Assembly (NCBI RefSeq): GCF_014851395.1 | Contig: NW_024044459.1 | Coordinates: 18,920,664 to 18,984,663 of the forward strand | DNA from: Micropterus salmoides | Lineage: Eukaryota > Chordata > Actinopteri > Centrarchiformes > Centrarchidae | Length of the DNA stretch: 64,000 nt | Reading direction: 5' to 3' | Shown here: positions 38,001 to 49,673 of the stretch, piece by piece | Numbering within the stretch: the first letter of the stretch is position 1 | Layout: every line of letters begins with the position of its first letter | Position numbers and translations under genes: made by a program | The notes under the pieces: model-generated | What the model was told of the DNA's origin: nothing | The model's input: only the letters and a program-made list of their open reading frames with translations | The model's database searches: none

Positions 38001-39229
38001 CGTATAAAGCTTACAATGATACAAGTGACAGACTTCTTCTTCTGTCAGACTGAAATTAATCCTTAGTAATTTAATAATAACCCCTCTATGGTCCCTGATT
38101 TCATACAGAGGTAGACAAAAGCATGCTTTTAATTTCTTGCTGGGAATTGTCAATATTGTGGCTGAAATACAACACACAGGCAGATTTGATCTGCTGTGGC
38201 AACTAGCTAATTAAGTTACCATTAGCTCCATGAATTGGTTGAAAACACTGCCTCTGACCTTCCAGCTGACCTTCAAACTCATTTTTAGATTTTTGTTAAT
38301 ATATTTTCTGGGTAATAAAAGAGTCTAAGCTCTAAAAGGTCTAAACGTGGCCTTCACCACACTATCAGGAATGAACTGGTAGAGAAATATAAAATCCTTC
38401 ATTTATTTATTCGTTTAAAAGAAATCACGCTTTAACAAATACTTGAATTCTCTTGTAAAATATCCATGTGTACATTTTTTTAATGTCGAATATAAACTCC
38501 TCCCAGATTCCTCGAACCCTAAAACCCCCAGAAAAATTACAGGGGACATGACCTTAGAGTCCTCAGTGGTAGCTACAACCCTGCACACTGTACAGCCTGG
38601 ACAGCAGACAGACTGAAATACACCCACACACAGACACTTGCTTGTAAAACAAACACACAAGCTCCAATATGATGCTCATATGTACTTATACCATGACACA
38701 TTAACGTCAAACCAACCAACATGGAGAATGGCCATTAAGGGGCCTATTAACCTCCATTAATAACTCATGGAGAGTCATAATAATTCACCAGAGACACATT
38801 ACTCTAGAGTATGTTCATGTGTGTGTGCTCAAATGTGTGTCTGTCTGCCTCCCTGTATTTTGACTTTATTTGAATCTATGAAGGCAGATAATTATCCCTT
38901 ACGTTTGTTTATCTGTGTTTTTGTGCCTTTGTGTCTCTTTCTTTTGGGTCTGTGTTGTTGTATCTGCAGCAAACATTTTTTGGCAGAAAAATGCATAAAA
39001 ATAACCTAGGATATTTGCCATTAAGAGCAGCGGCGGATGCAGACAGTATCAGTGCGGGGATAATGATAGCTGGATGGAACGGCGAGGATTAGTACACGGC
39101 TAAGCTTGTTGTGACCACAGATTGCGGAACACTTGAAATGAGCATTGCCGGGCCACAGCCAGGGTGGATTAGAGGTGCGCTGGACTGGAGGGGGCAGGGA
39201 CCGGATGGATGACTACATAGTTCACTTTA
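35075..39229. other. Intergenic, no gene seen; parts CNE-like
   Basis: No coding evidence. A (GA)n run lies at about 37,868-37,886. Evenly composed non-repetitive blocks at about 36,750-36,960 and 39,000-39,200 are conserved non-coding candidates by appearance. Confidence 0.45.
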
Positions 39230-39300
39230 AGGCTGGCTGGAGGGTTTAATGGCTGGCTGACTGGTTAGCTGGTCTGCTGGCTGGGTTGCCAGGATTGTTG
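39230..39300. repeat. CTGG/GGCT-rich low-complexity tract
   Basis: Repeated GGCTGGCTG, CTGGTTAGCTGG and CTGCTGGCTGGG words, a degenerate tetranucleotide repeat. Confidence 0.75.
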
Positions 39301-39614
39301 AAAGTCTGGCAGGCTGCCCTCTGTAGCTGTCGCTGGCAGGGGAAAGAGCCATCGAGCTCTTGGATGACAGGTCATAATGACGCGTCATGAGCCAAAGTGA
39401 CTGCTTCTGATTTACACTGGAGAGATTTGTGGCATACAGTATTTCTACTGCAACTGCTAATCAAAGAGCAATTCGTACTTACTGCTAGATTACTAGACGC
39501 ATTAAGGTATTACTGTTTGAAGCCACAAAATGTTCAGGCACGTTTAAAATCAAGTAATCCTTTATCGACAGGTTTCTCTCTCTCTCTCTCTCCATCTCTA
39601 CTGTACAAATGATG

Positions 39615-39880
39615 TACATTCAGTTGCCATTTGGCTAGTAGCCAAATTAGTAGGTACAAAACTGACAAGCTAATAGTGTCTAACAGCCCTGCAATAAATC
39701 CAATTTTAATAAATGTTATTATCCTTCATGGCCATTTTGGAGGGTGTATTTTATGATGTCAAAATGTATTGCATTACACTGCTAGGTGTTTCTAATATTT
39801 AGTCTGCCCTCATTAATATAAATGGACTGGACACATAATAAACACCTCTCATGTAAGAACACCTAATAAACTGGCTGATG
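39615..39880. mobile_element. Short DNA-transposon-derived element (MITE)
   Basis: The left end has TCAGTTGCCA...TTAGTAGGTACA and the right end has ACACCTAATAAACTGGC, degraded inverted ends of a teleost repeat I recall as CAGTTGCCAGTTTATTAGGT. Internal CCCTGCAATAAATCC and ACATAATAAACACCTCT also fit. The left end is altered by a perfect 8-bp hairpin (ATTTGGCT-AGT-AGCCAAAT). It has no coding capacity. Confidence 0.6.
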
Positions 39881-41287
39881 AACATAAGTTTTAATGATAC
39901 TAAAAATTGCACAGAACAATGTAATTGAGTAATCAACTGGATTACACTGAAAAAACAGGTTGTGTTGTAGAATTATTAACACATGTCCATTAACGTGTAC
40001 AGACACAACTCTGGAAATGGGGGTTTTAACTAAAGAGCTTTATGACATATAATAAAATAAATAATACAATATGTTATGTGATTAACTCTTTTCCTACTTA
40101 CCACCTAAACAGTGCATTCTACCGCAAGACATGTGAAGTGGGAAGGCACACTGTGTCCTTATATGAACAGAAACTATATTTCCATGATGTCAACTTAAAC
40201 TAATAAAACTACCATCATAGTGACAGCAACATGGTTATTTTTACATATTATAATACTTGTAGGTATTCTATCCACACTTACAGGTGAAGCACATCTCACC
40301 ACATTTGTGTACCTTTGTTTAAAAGCATTGGTCAACAAGTAAACTGATTACACTTTTGCCAAACAAAGATTCATATCATTAAGATAATTTAGACAGGTCT
40401 TTGAAACTCTATACTAAACCACTAAAATGTTACATTAATACCAACTTAAAGACAAGTGAGAAACATAAGATCTATTTACTAACTAAACTGGGCTGAAATA
40501 ATAAAACTGCTCAGTTGTTTTCAATTAGGACTGTGGGTTACATTAGTAGTGACACAGATTAATTTACATGCACTGGATTCCTGACATATGTTTCAAAGCT
40601 ATTGCCTGATATCTGTCCTGGCTATGACATGTTGCCTGGGTCTATCACACCAACCCCACTTCCTCCCACTCACACACACACACGCACAAAGACATGGGAT
40701 TCACCTGTTTTGACCCCTTAAATACCGACCTTGAGGTTGCCAAGCCGCACTCTGACTAACTCTAATAATACCGCCTCACACTAGTCACCACAAGATATGA
40801 CTGTGCTCTTGTCATGTTGGAAAAGTCTTGGTGGTGAATATCTGAATCTTGATCTCTGAGTAGTACAACAACACACGGGTGCATGAATGGAGACTGCACA
40901 ATGCAGCATTGTGAAGGCAGCGACAGGCCTCATTAGCTGCACCACATCCTGGTTATCTGATCTCCATGCACAGTCTGACTTGTACCTTGTAACTTATGAC
41001 TCACCTCAGGATCAAAGAGCCAGCGAGTGTCACAGCACCATTTCCTGACAAAGTGATATCAAGGATGTGCTAACAGATGAAAATGGAGACCTTCGCTTGA
41101 AATAGGAGCTGTTCTGGTCAGTGTTAGTCAGCACTGATGCTCTGTGGGTGATGAGATTTGTTTTTAAGATGTGTTAAATGAGAGACACAAATGTACAGTA
41201 ATAGCGAAGTAATTTTTACTCTAACGTGAGACGGACATATAAAGATGCTTTTAATGTGGTATTATCACTTTTTATTACGGGCCCTTT
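39881..41287. other. Intergenic, no gene seen
   Basis: AT-rich unique sequence with a short (CA)n at about 40,672-40,683. Confidence 0.55.
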
Positions 41288-41295
41288 GCATTAGG

Positions 41296-41990
41296 CAATG
41301 GAGGAATGTAAATAAGCACATTTACTCAAGTACTGTGCGTAAATACAAATTTGAGGTACATTACTTGAGTATTTCCATTTTATGCAGCTTTATACTTTTA
41401 CTCGACAACATTTCAGATGCAAATATTGTACGTTTTACTCCACTACATTTGTCTGATAGTTTTAGTTACTACTTTCTATTCAGAGTACAATTTGTTATGG
41501 GCTTCATGTCCAATAAAAACCTGCATCTCCAAGTTTGGTGATTTTTAATTTAAATTGTTCTGATTCCATGAAAGATTAACTGTTCCTTTATGGATTGAGT
41601 CTTCTACTTCTGGATTTTGGATAGAAAAACAGGGTTGTATTTCTGAGCTCATGAAAAGTTGACTTTTTAGAGATACTGTAGCAATGCTACAAACATATGA
41701 TGATCTTATAGAATATTATGCACGGCTCTAGATTAAACTACCCAACAGTATATAAAGTAGTTAAATATACATACAACGAGTAAAATGTGACATACACATT
41801 AATGCAGCAGGAATATTATTCCAGAAACATCACAAATAACACCAACAGGAAAGATTTCTCTGCATTACTTTTAAAACTTTGAGTACATTTTGCTGATAAA
41901 ACTTTTGAATGCAGGACTTTTACTAGTAGTGGAGTATTTTCACAGTGTTGTACTGGTACAGTATGGATCTGAAAACTTCTTTCACCATTG
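41296..41990. mobile_element. hAT-like MITE with 8-bp target duplication
   Basis: This 695-bp element starts CAATGGAGGAATG and ends CTTTCACCATTG, imperfect inverted ends of the CAGTGGTGGAA type. The flanks GCATTAGG (41,288-41,295) and GCATCGGG (41,991-41,998) match at 6 of 8 positions, differing by two transitions, as expected for an aged 8-bp hAT duplication. Inside are GAGTATTTCCATTTTATGC, TATACTTTTACTCGACAACA and TTTTACTCCACTACATTTGT, a familiar percomorph repeat shared with 21,371-21,965. It encodes no transposase. Confidence 0.85.
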
Positions 41991-42221
41991 GCATCGGGTT
42001 GTTTATTTTCTTCTTCTGCCAAATCAAAAAGTATTCATTGTTATGCACAGTAAATGATACACACACAACCCATCTGTTAAGGTAACGTTGGAGAAACTAG
42101 CAAGAGATAGCTAGATTTTGAAAGTATCCAAAGGAAAAAAATTCACACTCCCTTCCTCCCGAGCCACTCCCCCTAAACCCGTTTTCATGGTCAGTGAGTG
42201 CATGGGCCGAGTGCACGCAAG

Positions 42222-42257
42222 TAGACAGGTAGACAGGTAGACAGGCAGACAGGCAGG
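42222..42257. repeat. 8-bp minisatellite (AGACAGGT)n
   Basis: AGACAGGT/AGACAGGC units repeat four to five times. Confidence 0.85.
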
Positions 42258-43319
42258 TAAGCCAGCCACTCATGTGTTTATTAAAGTTTTACGACAGCCA
42301 CAGATACTGGATTTTCTTCCATTTTTGTGTCAGTGCATTTTGGTGTAGAGAGAATTTCAACAATAAACAAAAAAAATGCAATAAATTGCCTCCCTTAGCT
42401 TTAAGTCATATTTATCAGCTTTGTTTGTTCCTCTTTTTTTGTCATAATGTTCCCCAGCTCAATGAGGACAAGACTGAGTTTAGTTTGTACAGTGTCTTCA
42501 GAACCTGAAACTGAAGAGAATGTTATATAATGATACCACTGGCAGAAACATGGGTCACTTATCGCTGGCATAATATTTCAATTTAAACCGACATTAACTG
42601 ATTTTATTTTTTGGCATAAGCAAGATATAAACACACAACACTGACATATTATCACCTTATAAAGCTGATATGGCAATTTGAACTAAAAGAAAATAAACCA
42701 CCCACATTACACACTTTTTGGAATCCATCCGTTGTCTTGAATTTTCTTCAGAGAATATTTGAAGACTTTATTGATTTCCTTTATGGGATTGAATTGATTA
42801 CCTCAAACCTACATAACACTTATGTAACTAATGTCTCTGTGGACAATTATGTATTGTAGTTTAAAGCCGATTTAGAGTGCCTTCTGTACAAGTCAGAAAG
42901 CTGCCCACAATCTCCATCAAATTGTTCTCCTTCATTTAACCAGCAAGGTCAATAGTACAAGAGAGTTCCGACCTCTTCCCTCTGCTCATAGCCTAGTGTT
43001 ATTTTTACTTACTAAATATGCAGTCAAAGAAATCATTTTGGCTTGAGTACTTTCATTCACTTAGACGTGCTTTGTATCAGAAGTAGAATCTTATTCTGAA
43101 GAAAAGTTTCTCGAGGGGTTGGCAGTGGTTTTACAAGCAAAGAAGAATAAGTGTACTTGAGGTCACATAAGTACAATATTTCCCTTAAAATGTATTCTCA
43201 ACTGAAAGAACCTTCAAATCCTGTTGAACAATTAAAGATGTTGCTAGTATAAAGATAACCACGTCAGGCAAAGAAACAAGTGAAAAAGTCAAGGACATAT
43301 CACAGTCGCCATGACAAGA
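42258..43319. other. Spacer downstream of the predicted sema6d poly(A) site
   Basis: No coding or repeat evidence. It could still be 3' UTR if polyadenylation occurs further downstream. Confidence 0.5.
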
Positions 43320-46300
43320 ATTTTATTTTATTTTTTTTTTTATTACATTTTGCATTAAATTAAAGAGTTTTTTTTTCTTTACAACATACATTAAGCTGTG
43401 AATCAGATGTTAAGGAAGTGAGAGTAGGGCAAAAAACTTTGTGACGTCACAATATCTTACAAGCTTACAAAGTTCAAAAGGTTGAGAAGTTGAGAAGAGA
43501 GTCGATTTGCATCTAATAGCAGTGTATTATAACAAGGGTGAAAGACAAAAAAGGCACACACCAAAGAACCTCACTGTCCACAGCAGCCTTCACAGTCAAA
43601 CCTAATCCAGTCTTTGAAATGTTCAAACCCTACTCTGACATCAAAACACTTGGTTGATGTGAAGAGTTACAGAATCTTAAATGCACCCACAGCTAAATGT
43701 ACTCGTCAACACAGGATGTGGACATTAAACCTTCTGACCCAGACAGATTTTCTTGTTCACATTCTGTATGGACACGGCAATTCTCCAAGGTGAGAGACGC
43801 CACAACTGAACATTTCTAGACAAGAAATATTTAGTTGTAGGTCAGCATTATACCAGGCCTGGGAAAGTTGCTAGTTCGTGCACTCCTCAATACACTGGGG
43901 GGTTATAAATAGGGCCCTGTAGTGGCCCAGTAACCAGTCTACAATGCAGTGGTATTCTGGATGTCTGGAGTAAACACAGCTTCTGCTTTGAAGATCATAG
44001 CTTTAAGTAATCACTGGTATGACTATCTCACATGACCCCAGACAGTGTTTCTGAAGGGGCACCTTTCCTCCCGGCTCCCACTTTGACCTTATCTGTTGCC
44101 CATGACCCCGTCATTTGCAACCAAACCCTGCAAGCATCTATGTACACATGTTAGTCAGGTCACAGATTCTACACGTCCTTCTCACGTCAGCTGTGGATTG
44201 AGACATAGTTGGCTTTTCTCCATTGAGAAACAGAAAATTGCTTGATATCAAGAAAACTTTTACCTACCTACACATACAACACTAAGGGAGTGCTCCATTG
44301 ATTTAAGTGTTGGATGGGGGGGTGGGGCGAGGGGGGTGATCAATAAAAGTCCTCAAGTAAAAAGGAAGTGAAAGCAAAAAAAAAAAAAGTTGAATCTAAC
44401 TCTAAGCCATTCGTAAGGTAATGAGAGTTAGTGAAGCAAAGTAAAAAAGTATCTCTAAACTTCCTCAAAGTGTGTTTTCTCCTACAAAAAGGGGGTTAAA
44501 TAAGGTCGTTTTTTAATCTTATTGTTTTAAAATGTCAACTTTCATCACAGGAACCAGCCTGTTTATGCGACTAGCCTAGCAACTGTTATGATACACACAA
44601 GAAGCCTAGAACTGTGTTAGTAAACTGGGTGCTTATGTATATCTCTTACTGTATGTTTGCTAGTGTTGAAATTGCATTATTATTGCAGTGCACCAGAAAG
44701 ATACACATACATTGGCCTTCTCAAGTAACGAATGTTAATTGCTCAGTTAATCAGTCAATCAACCACCACTCCAAACCAACAGACAAAAAAAAGTAAAAAC
44801 AAATACCAGGACATTGAAATTGTATAAAATGTAAAATCAAAAACACTCACAACGTCTTCATCGACACTGCCAGCACAACATAAAGGGCTGCTTTAAGCGC
44901 ATTAATGGCACAATCAGAAATTAACCACAAAGTTGAGTGTGTATGTGTGTACGTGTGTGTGTATGTGTGTGTGTGAAAGAAAGAAAGAGTGAAAGAAGAA
45001 AGGGAGTCCTTCTTCCTCTCTTTCCTCTGGACTGTAAGTGTGTTATGTCTAGGGACCAGAATTACAACAATAACACCTACATTCTTTAATTGCATTTTTA
45101 TCAAACCAGGGAAATATCATGACGTAAGAAAAATAAAAAATAAATACTACAAGGAGACAAAGTTAACAGCTAATAAAGAAAACATTGTCACTACTGTAGG
45201 GTGTAAGGCACAAATTTACATGTGGAAAAAGAAGCAGGCAATACAGATGTTTTTCTAGTTTTTCTTTTTCACCTGCTCGTCCGTGTGACGCCGCTAGAAA
45301 AGACGATACGTTCTTTGCAGAATCACTAACAGCTTCTTTTCATGTGTGTGTATGCAGATTCCTGCACTGTTGCTGCAGATGCTTCTCTTATATTTGCAAC
45401 ATGCAACAGTGAGCTTTGATGGCACCGGTAAGCCAGCAACCAATCAGGACAAATGTTACTGACTCACACAAAACCACAGTGCTGATTTGGGGGATGTTCA
45501 TTGGAGGAGTGAAAGGGTGAGATTCAGTAAGTCTTGTTTATGATTGGTCTAAAACAATGGAAATTCTGGTCCATGAAGGTAAAAGTCCCTGTCTGGCACA
45601 GTTTAAATAAATATCTCCTCCTCTTCACAGAGGTCACATACATCTCAAGCTGCAGGTCCCACTGAGCACACAGTAAGACCTAGTGGACCTTTAGTCGTCA
45701 AGAAAGTTCTACGGGCTCCAGTTTAATGACTTTAAATACGTTTTTTTTTTTTCTCACACTTGATTAATTAGTATTAAAAGATCTCTTCTCTGTCCTCCCT
45801 CTCTCTCCGAGCCTAGAAAGTCAGTTTTTTTTTTTCCAAAAGCACTTCATAAAAATAAATACAACAGGCTATTAGTATTAACAGTCATGTGTTATTCAGT
45901 AACCAGTAGAGGATTCCTCTGGCCCAGGCTTTCAGTCAAACCCAGGCAGGACTTGATTGCTGTAACACTGAGAGGCTTTTCACAGTTTCTCACAGAACTC
46001 AGGCAGTTGTCTGTCCTTTCAGTCTGAGCTCAACCTCTCTGAGTTTCCAACCCAGATTTCCCAGTCCTCAAGGTACTGTACAACGATTATTCTCCAAACC
46101 TCCCTTGCTGTCTTCTTATGTGCTTTTACAAGTCAAGTCTCGGTGGCCAAAGACACCACAAACAAGAGAGCCACCGCCTTGGATGCTACAGGGCGCCATT
46201 GGATGAAATATTCAGGACAGCATCATCTTCTTCTGTTTCAGTAGCACATGTTCCACGTGTGTGTACAGAGAAACTGGGAGTCAGCTAGAGCATGTGCTCG

Positions 46301-46541
46301 ATGACGGCAACAAAGGACGACAACCATTTGTGTAATATTTACATATTTATATAAAAAGAAAGTGTTTTCTTAAAAAACTGTGTTGCGTTTTTCACTGTAC
46401 TGTACACCAAAAACAAATAAACAAACAAACAAAAACACTAAAAGGAGATGCAAGTTGTACAGTATTCCCTGTTCTTTCTCTCTTTCAGAAAAAACTTTCA
46501 CTACTGTCCATTCACATTGGACTGACTGGCTAACTAGCTGA
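43320..46541 (-). other. sema6d: Probable sema6d 3' UTR
   Basis: This is non-coding sequence directly downstream of the sema6d stop. On the minus strand, two overlapping AATAAA signals (AATAAAATAAA, plus positions 43,322-43,332) sit inside a T/A-rich tract and are the best candidate distal polyadenylation site. That implies a 3' UTR of about 3.2 kb, plausible for this gene family. ATTAAA hexamers occur nearer the stop (around 45,722 and 44,513) and could serve as proximal sites. No open frame here looks coding. The interval includes an (AAAC)n tract at 46,411-46,436. The boundary is inference from the signal alone. Confidence 0.45.
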
Positions 46542-47704
46542 CTATGTGCAGGAGTCACTGGACTTAACTTTTGTGGAGAGTGAGACTACAGAGGGTTTGG
46601 GGGGGACATCAGGCTTGAGATATTTGATGCCCGTTCGAGGCAGTGAACCGTAGGAGCTCATTCCAGGTTGCCGGGACAGAGATATGCCCTGTGCTGTCAT
46701 TTGTATGGAGTCCACCCGCTGAGGTGCAGGGGGCGGAGTCTCCACACGGTTGAAGCTGTGATGTCTCGCCAAATGGGAGGAGTTAGATGAGTTGGTGTTG
46801 TGCTTCTTGAGGGCGGAGGATCCGGAAGCGGCGGATGCTGATCCTTTCCGGAGCCCATAGACTGAAGAGTGAACCTCCAGGCGTTTGCCCATCTGTGGGA
46901 CAGCTGGAGGGATAGTGAGAGATGCCTCCCGTTGGGGCACTCGTGGCGGCAGCACCCCATCTGGATCCACCATGTTGAGGTTGTGACAGGGGCTCTTGAC
47001 TGTCTTGTACTCCAGGGTTGCCCCCTGGTCGTCCATGACGCTGTGGGTCATGCTGAGGTCACTATGGTGGGGCTGTTCCACATACTCGTGCTGGTAGGAC
47101 TGCTGGTGCTGTTGCAGATGGGGCTGGAGCTGATGCTGATGCTGCGGAAGAGGCAGGACTACCACACTGGGGATGTGCCCTGGTGAGGCCCTCAGGGGCA
47201 GATCTGTAGAGATGACAGGTGTGCCCATTGGTGGCATGTCCTTGGTGCAAGCGTTGATGAGGTTCTGGTTTCTCTCCCACTCCCTGCTGCCGCGGCTGGG
47301 CTTACGACGTGGCTGCATAGGGGTGGATTCAGGAGTTGGCAGAGCAGCGAGGTCCAGGTGGTGCTGGTCTGCTTTTATCAGCATCTTCCCATTTGGTGTC
47401 AGTCTCCCATTGTGCATCAAAGGGGTGAGGATTGCCTCGGGCCGACCGTCTTTGGCCTGTGTCTCAAACAGGCCCGTCAGCTTGGTCACACTGTTCATAG
47501 ATCCCCGGCGGGAGTGGAGGTGGTGGCTGTCTTTTTCCTTGCGGCCTGTCAGGTCCATGTCTCGCCGCCGGTGGTCACAGACACAGTAGACAATGATGCC
47601 AGAGAAGATGGCGCCCATGGCAAAGGCTAGGATGACAGCGATGGCCAACAAGGTCACGGGAACTAGCTGGTCACGACCCTTCTGGTAGCTCTCACGGATC
47701 ACAC
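46542..47704 (-). CDS. sema6d: Semaphorin 6D, terminal coding exon (transmembrane segment and cytoplasmic tail)
   Basis: This exon encodes the last 387 residues of a class 6 transmembrane semaphorin, an axon-guidance and cardiac-morphogenesis ligand/receptor that signals through plexin-A partners. The acceptor is CTCTCCGCAG just above 47,704, and the exon enters in phase 1 (G|GT). The stop is TAG at 46,542-46,544. A short stalk (GVIRESYQKGRDQ) precedes one hydrophobic helix (about exon residues 14-42, LVPVTLLAIAVILAFAMGAI onward). The tail has blocks I recognise as 6D rather than 6A, 6B or 6C: RRGSMNSVTKLTGLF, EAILTPLMHNG, KADQHHLDLAALPTPESTP, RKPSRGSREWERNQNLINAC, LPPRVPQREASL, NTNSSNSSHL, and a proline-rich KPDVPPKPS near the C-terminus, which is an SH3-type ligand. 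A His/Gln-rich insertion lies at about residues 188-207. The extracellular domains are outside the window. Assignment to the 6D subfamily is firm. Which teleost paralogue this is (sema6d or sema6d-like) cannot be settled here. Confidence 0.94.
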
Positions 47705-49373
47705 CTGCGGAGAGACGTGGAGATGACATTCAGACTGGCAAACTAAAATAAGGAGAGATTATTTTGCGGCTGCTGTGTGTGGGGAAACTGGAAAATAGAG
47801 CTGTTGGGAAAGATGCTTATTATTAGACTTACCAAAATTAGAAAACGATATTGAATTACAATCATTAAAAGATATTTTCTGGGTAAAAAGATTAGAGGTT
47901 TAAATAATTTCATGAAAAACATGCAGATGAAGATGAGTTTATCCCATCATAAGGAACACCTATTGAAAATGGGCACAAATGGTAGCTTGAAGTAGCAACA
48001 TTCAATATTTCCCGAAAATCCAATCTTAGACTGAAAATGTCTTTTGGAGGGGTGATTATGATTCACATTTTAAATCCCAGATAAACCCCTCTGCTGAAAT
48101 GAAAAAAAGATATGAGCGCAGATAAAGGAGCCTGAAATACCCAAACCCTTTCTTCTCATAGATGCAAATGGGAGACTTTTCATAAATCTTCATAAATGGA
48201 TCCAATCTCATGAATCATGGAGAATACATTAAAAAGCCACTGATTAGGCACTAAATCCAATGAGCTGTGTCATCAGTGTCTTATGAAAGCGCCATTTTCA
48301 AAGACTGGCAAAGACGCGGTGCGATACCGCCAAATAAAAGATAATTCAATAAAAGCAGCTATGAAGTATTCTAACGGTGGGAGAGTGGGAGCATGAAGGT
48401 TGTGTGTAATAAAATGGGGTCAACAATAAACTGCACACACATACACAAACGTGTGGACACACACAAGCCCCCCACGCTCGATAACTTCTTGCCTGTTGAT
48501 GAATGCAGACATCTCATGCAGCACTCCTTGCGTTAAACAGACCAGTCCAGAGATTTATAATGCGTTCACACATGACCTGTGGCCAACACAGATCAGTTAC
48601 CACAGACAGAGGATTAGGCAGGTGGGCTCTATCACGTAAAAAGCTCCCACAGTGCACCGCTGGTCTTGTAACGTGACTCAGTTACACATGTGCACTGCAT
48701 CATTGTCTCATATCTTGGTACATATTATTCACTGTACAGCCCACCTGCCTAATGTGAAAGATTTTTAAAATTCTCAATCCATGCTGGATTTGTGTCCCGA
48801 GGCCATAAAAACCTGCAAAACTGTAAAGTGCAAAAAAAGAGGAAAGCTTTCAGTCACTCTGGATGATATAACTAAGTACAATAACCTGATATTAATTTGT
48901 ATGAATGGAATTCAATTTCACATCTCCTGTACAGAGGAGGTGTGTTTACAGTGACTATGTTCTAAAAAAAGCACTACGTGGGTGATGTTATTTTCTGCTT
49001 TCAGAAATCACAGACATTTTGATGTACTGGGAATTTACATAAAGGCAGGAGGAATGGCTGTAAATGGCTTTTTTGTTTCACTTCTTAAGGATTTGCATTT
49101 ATAAAATCTTATTTAAATACTCTCCTATAATGCTACAATGTTTATATCTTATCTGGTGAACAGGAAAGTCACTTTTAAAAGTGATTTTTTTGAAAAGTGT
49201 TGTTCTGTACCATATAAAAAATACCTAAAATATATATATATAGATATTTAATTACACAACAGCTGCATAAACACGGACATTCAATTTGTTCCTCAAAACA
49301 CACACTGCCCACATGAAATTGACAATACAAATACATTCAAAAATACCTTAGTATGAGCTGCAAATATCAAAGT

Positions 49374-49673
49374 TTAACACAACACAGTAATCAAAACACT
49401 TGTCAATACGCAGATCATTGCAATATTGTCTTTTCTTTTTTTTTGTTGTCTTTTGCACTTTTCTTGCAGATCCTCATAGATGTGTTTCAATTTGCTCTGT
49501 AATTTTCCAAAAGAAGATGCCACAAAATGAAGCGTTTGTTGCAATAATTCTGTAAAATCCCGAAGGAGCTGGATAATCATGTTTAGGCTTTTCAGCTCGG
49601 CCGTGTCACCGAGGACATACTCAGAGAATTTCTTCTTTCTGTGTCTCCTCAGCAAGACATAACGCAGAGACAA
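49374..49673 (-). CDS. Unidentified small ORF: basic, helical, C-terminal hydrophobic segment
   Basis: I do not recognise this frame. The open frame extends from a TAG at about 49,727 to the TAA at 49,374. The first in-frame ATG is at 49,580, which would give 68 residues. The longer reading includes a basic stretch (RRHRKKK). It is followed by a region that looks amphipathic-helical or coiled-coil (LLRDFTELLQQTLHFVASSF, then KLQSKLKHIYEDLQEK), a second basic patch (KRQQKKRKD) and a short hydrophobic end (IAMICVLTSVLITVLC), as in tail-anchored proteins. It lies inside the last sema6d intron on the same strand, so it could be a chance frame, a remnant of a retrocopy, a nested gene or an alternative 3' exon. 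No promoter, splice site or known domain supports it. Confidence 0.2.
   Translation of the reverse strand: MSLRYVLLRRHRKKKFSEYVLGDTAELKSLNMIIQLLRDFTELLQQTLHFVASSFGKLQSKLKHIYEDLQEKCKRQQKKRKDNIAMICVLTSVLITVLC

Noticed and set aside
46697..47630. Several open frames on both strands over the sema6d terminal exon
   Set aside because: Shadow frames of a real GC-richer coding exon. Only the frame ending at 46,542 gives the conserved semaphorin tail.
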